From assembly GCA_964617665.1 (NCBI GenBank), contig CAZUAH010000008.1, forward strand, positions 1 to 64,000: 64,000 bases of DNA, in the 5' to 3' direction. Source of the DNA: JADHUC01 sp964617665. Lineage in GTDB: Bacteria > Planctomycetota > Planctomycetia > Pirellulales > Pirellulaceae. A program made the position numbers and the translations under genes. Positions 61,152 to 64,000 of this stretch are shown piece by piece (the stretch's first letter is position 1; each line of letters begins with the position of its first letter). Under the pieces are notes generated by a model, which was not told where the DNA came from, made no database searches, and was given only the letters and a program-made list of their open reading frames with translations.

Positions 61152-61369
61152 CTTCACCTCCGTAATCTGAGTTTCCCGTTCGTATTCTCGCCGCCCGATG
61201 CAACCGCAACAAGGTATCACGTAGAGGTGCAAATATCGCTGGCTGCTTCACCCTGCCGGGAATAATAGCGTTTTGAATGGATCTATCAGTATGGGTTCGT
61301 ACAATTACAGGTGTGCAACCCGTAGCAGATAGATGCATTCCCGCTTCCTCAGATTAAGGAGACGAAAGC

Positions 61370-62539
61370 ATGTTCAATTCTCAGAACCCGTGGCGAATTG
61401 CGGTGTCCGTGCTGATGATCTTGGCTATGGTTTCGGCTACGTACGCGAAGGAGGCCGACGCGCCAAAACGGAAGCGTGGAAAGGCACCGACGGTTCAACT
61501 GGCGCTGCTGCTGGACACCAGTAACAGCATGGACGGGTTGATCGACCAGGCCAAGACACAACTGTGGAAGATCGTAGGCGAATTCGCCAAGACAGAACTG
61601 GCCGGCAAGAGCCCGCGGCTGGAAGTAGCCCTGTACGAATACGGCAACGACAACCTGCCCGCCACCGAGGGCTACATCCGGATGGTTGTGCCGATGACGA
61701 ATGACCTGGACAAGATTTCAGAAGCTCTATTTGCGTTGAAGACCAACGGCGGGGAAGAGTATTGCGGCAAGGTGATCCAAGTCGCCACGCGTCAACTGGA
61801 CTGGAGTGACGCGAACGGTGATCTCCGCTGCATCTTCGTTGCGGGCAACGAAGCGTTTACCCAAGGCGGCGTCGACTACCGGACCGCATGTAAAACGGCA
61901 GCCGACAAGGGAATCACCGTAAGCACGATTTTTTGTGGCGATCGGGAAAAGGGAGTACGCACCAACTGGGAACACGGTGCCCAAATCGCCGAAGGATCAT
62001 ACTTGTGCATCAACCAGGACCATCGGGCTGTTGCGATCACCACGCCTCAAGACAAAGAACTGGCTAGACTCAGCGGCGAGCTGAACGGAACATATCTGCC
62101 CTACGGAGACGGCGAGACTCGCAAGAAGTACGCCAATAGGCAGGAAATGCAGGATGTGAATGCTGCCAAGTCTGCCGTCAGCGCGGCAGCGGCCCGCGCC
62201 GGTTTCAAGGCATCAGGTCTCTACAAGAACTCCGGCTGGGACTTGGTCGACGCGATAGACGGCGGCGATGTCAAGCTTGAAGACCTCAAGCCGGAACAAC
62301 TGCCCAAAGTGATGCAGGCGATGAATCTGACTCAGCGCAAGGTTCACCTTGCCAAGATGACCCAGCGGCGCAAGGACATACAGGCTCAGATCCTGAAGCT
62401 GACGGCTGCCCGCGACACCTTCGTGGCCAAGGAGCAAGCGCGCCTGGCTGCCGAAGCACCCGCAGACGCTGCCGCTGCCGCAGAACCACTTGCTGAAGCC
62501 ATCCAGGAGGCGATCGAAGCCCAAGTAGGCGACAAGTAG
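61370..62539 (+). CDS. Exported von Willebrand factor A domain protein (389 aa)
   Basis: AAGGAGACGAAAGC precedes ATG 61370. The signal (IAVSVLMILAMVSATYAKEA) is followed by a VWA domain beginning VQLALLLDTSNSMDGLIDQA with the MIDAS D-T-S-N-S at about residue 49, then LEVALYEYGNDNLPATEGYI and DLRCIFVAGNEAFTQGGVDY. The C-terminal 130 residues are helical and Ala/Glu-rich (LTQRKVHLAKMTQRRKDIQA). VWA domains bind metal and ligands. Close relatives are common in Pirellula-type genomes, function unknown. Confidence 0.85.
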   Translation: MFNSQNPWRIAVSVLMILAMVSATYAKEADAPKRKRGKAPTVQLALLLDTSNSMDGLIDQAKTQLWKIVGEFAKTELAGKSPRLEVALYEYGNDNLPATEGYIRMVVPMTNDLDKISEALFALKTNGGEEYCGKVIQVATRQLDWSDANGDLRCIFVAGNEAFTQGGVDYRTACKTAADKGITVSTIFCGDREKGVRTNWEHGAQIAEGSYLCINQDHRAVAITTPQDKELARLSGELNGTYLPYGDGETRKKYANRQEMQDVNAAKSAVSAAAARAGFKASGLYKNSGWDLVDAIDGGDVKLEDLKPEQLPKVMQAMNLTQRKVHLAKMTQRRKDIQAQILKLTAARDTFVAKEQARLAAEAPADAAAAAEPLAEAIQEAIEAQVGDK

Positions 62540-62575
62540 CGACGCTACGGCATCTCGCTCGACTTCCTTTCGTTA

Positions 62576-64000
62576 CTACGCCGGCGTGTCCTGGCTGGGG
62601 TCGAAGCGGCAGTAGGCGCGTACGAGCAACCACCACGTCGCCACGGCCGATAGGCACAGCATGAACCAGGCACCGGCGACAAAGACAAGTCTGGCGTCAC
62701 CCAATAGCGAATTTGATACGGTGAGCACGCCTGCTATTTGCACGGCTACCAGCGCCCAGCCGAGGCTGACGCCGAGGGCCAACCCGAACAACAGTCCTTT
62801 GGCCGTGAATGTCAACGTGGTGCGCAGGAAGATCTCGAGGCTCTCCTGGTTGGGACGATATGGATAGAGCAAATAGACCAGGTTGTCTAACGCGAAAATG
62901 AAGATATTCAACGGTGCCAGAAGAACGCACGCGGCAACCAGCAAACCCGGATGCACGGGACAGATCAACTCGGTGATCAGAAGTACGACTAGCTGATACG
63001 CGCTGGTGATCAAGACTGGAGTGGCAAGTTGACCTGTCACCACCGCGGTCGGCCGGATAGGCAGCGATTTGAGTGTCGCGATCCGGTCCACATCTCGTCG
63101 AAAGTCGAATTTCAGCGCTGCCGGTAACAGAAGAAAAGAATAGAACGCCAGCGAGCCGACGACGTTCAACAGGACCATGTGGGGATCGTCAAACACGATC
63201 AGCGGCAGGCACGCCAACACGCAGGGCGCGGCGATGGCCACCAGCAGGCCGCCTCCATGACCGTACGCTCCGATCGCTTGCAGCCAGGCAATCGGGCCGA
63301 TCCCCGCACACGGCGGTACGCGTGGCAGGCCGGTCGGGACCGCACTGGTGGCAGCGGCGGGACTGTGGGTCGATTCTGTATGCCGGTATTCCAATCGTTC
63401 GCGCAGGACAACGGCTTTGAAGAAATACGCGTCGATCCGTAACACGAACCAAGCCAACACAGAGACCATCGCCAAGGCCAACGCAATCCAGGCGACAAGA
63501 CCAACGGAGTATTGCTGCGCTGTGATGACGTTGCCGAATACGTGAAATGGCAGTTCCAGCATTGTGCCAATCGGAGTCTCGCGCAACTGTGCCGCGGAAT
63601 TCAGGACGTGCATCACCAGTCCCAATGACCTGGGTGACTTGCCAGCCTCGAGGGCCATGGGCGAGCGGAATGTGTTTGCCAGAGCACAGACGCACACGAC
63701 CGAGAGCGTGACCAACACGGCGATCTGCAAGCAACGATATGTCCGTCGTCTGACGCCGCCCGCGACAATCTCCACGGCCATCCGAAAGAGATCGACGAAC
63801 AGCAAAGCTAGTAGCGCGCCGATCAGTCCAGCCACGGGCAAACGCAAGTCTGGCAACATCAGCAGCGAGAAGCAGGCGGCCTTGATCGCGGCCGACGTGA
63901 TGATCGGACCGAATCGGTACAACAGCAAGTCGCGACGCTCAAACGGCCTCCCGCACAACAGTTCCCGTTCGGCTGGAGTCCACTCAATCATATCCTCCGG
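62576..64000 (-). CDS. Putative ABC-exporter permease-like membrane protein, 5' end beyond the window
   Basis: The frame stays open at the right edge and reads EDMIEWTPAERELLCGRPFE, RRDLLLYRFGPIITSAAIKA, after which at least nine hydrophobic segments follow. P-x-E-x-x-x-L-x-x-x-P-F-x-R-R-x-L-L near the visible start is the motif of the putative ABC exporter family, normally placed well inside the protein, so about 90 residues are probably missing. An ATG at 63991 is only two bases from GGAGG and is unlikely to be the start. The family consists of large permease-like subunits; the ATPase partner should be just outside the window. Confidence 0.7.
   Translation of the reverse strand, partial: PEDMIEWTPAERELLCGRPFERRDLLLYRFGPIITSAAIKAACFSLLMLPDLRLPVAGLIGALLALLFVDLFRMAVEIVAGGVRRRTYRCLQIAVLVTLSVVCVCALANTFRSPMALEAGKSPRSLGLVMHVLNSAAQLRETPIGTMLELPFHVFGNVITAQQYSVGLVAWIALALAMVSVLAWFVLRIDAYFFKAVVLRERLEYRHTESTHSPAAATSAVPTGLPRVPPCAGIGPIAWLQAIGAYGHGGGLLVAIAAPCVLACLPLIVFDDPHMVLLNVVGSLAFYSFLLLPAALKFDFRRDVDRIATLKSLPIRPTAVVTGQLATPVLITSAYQLVVLLITELICPVHPGLLVAACVLLAPLNIFIFALDNLVYLLYPYRPNQESLEIFLRTTLTFTAKGLLFGLALGVSLGWALVAVQIAGVLTVSNSLLGDARLVFVAGAWFMLCLSAVATWWLLVRAYCRFDPSQDTPA

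Noticed and set aside
1..64000. CRISPR array, tRNA or rRNA genes
   Set aside because: I saw no regularly spaced repeats, no convincing cloverleaf and no rRNA-like conserved segments. A tRNA scan would be decisive.

Overview
The window looks like a chromosomal segment of a planctomycete, probably of the Pirellula type. The evidence is family content: secreted PQQ-like and YVTN beta-propellers, TAT-exported Gfo/Idh/MocA oxidoreductases, a DUF1080 protein, a sulfatase, SUMF/FGE domains, CxxCH proteins of the hydrazine-synthase-alpha/MauG type, a short Tyr/Arg-rich exported protein, and many small transcription units on both strands. I saw no rRNA, tRNA, CRISPR array or intact transposase.

Layout. 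1-1.7 kb: partial citramalate synthase gene (minus) behind a classical attenuator (promoter, Ile/Val-rich leader peptide, mutually exclusive hairpins). 1.8-6.7 kb: a patch of gene fragments enclosing an intact divergent pair, a phosphoesterase fused to a FabD-like acyltransferase and a SorC/DeoR-like regulator. 6.9-13.8 kb: TPR membrane protein, GntR-slipin operon, lipoprotein-Lgt pair, esterase. 13.9-35.2 kb: secreted propellers, haem proteins and a three-gene exported-protein cluster, plus a thioredoxin-like gene interrupted by an in-frame TGA. 35.2-37.7 kb: minus-strand sulfur-relay operon (TusA-like, DsrE, TusA-OsmC fusion, MetE-like methyltransferase), the last gene again carrying an in-frame TGA. 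38-50.5 kb: DUF1080, SGNH hydrolase, SWIM-ligase-WGR fusion, Gfo/Idh oxidoreductase, HEAT protein, transglutaminase-elicitor-like protein, URO-D-like protein. 50.7-64 kb: frameshifted sulfatase, three-gene propeller/Ig operon with a G9-tract frameshift, second Gfo/Idh, nitrilase, VWA protein, partial ABC-exporter subunit.

The strongest observations are these. (1) Two genes have an in-frame TGA where, from memory, homologues have cysteine, each followed at the right distance by a hairpin with GU in its apical loop: two candidate selenoproteins, one in a TusA/DsrE/OsmC operon that could handle sulfur or selenium. (2) The phosphoesterase-acyltransferase fusion with its divergent sugar-sensor-like regulator is an architecture I do not recognise. 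(3) The citramalate synthase attenuator is complete and readable by eye. All assignments rest on reading motifs and translations; no database search was run.
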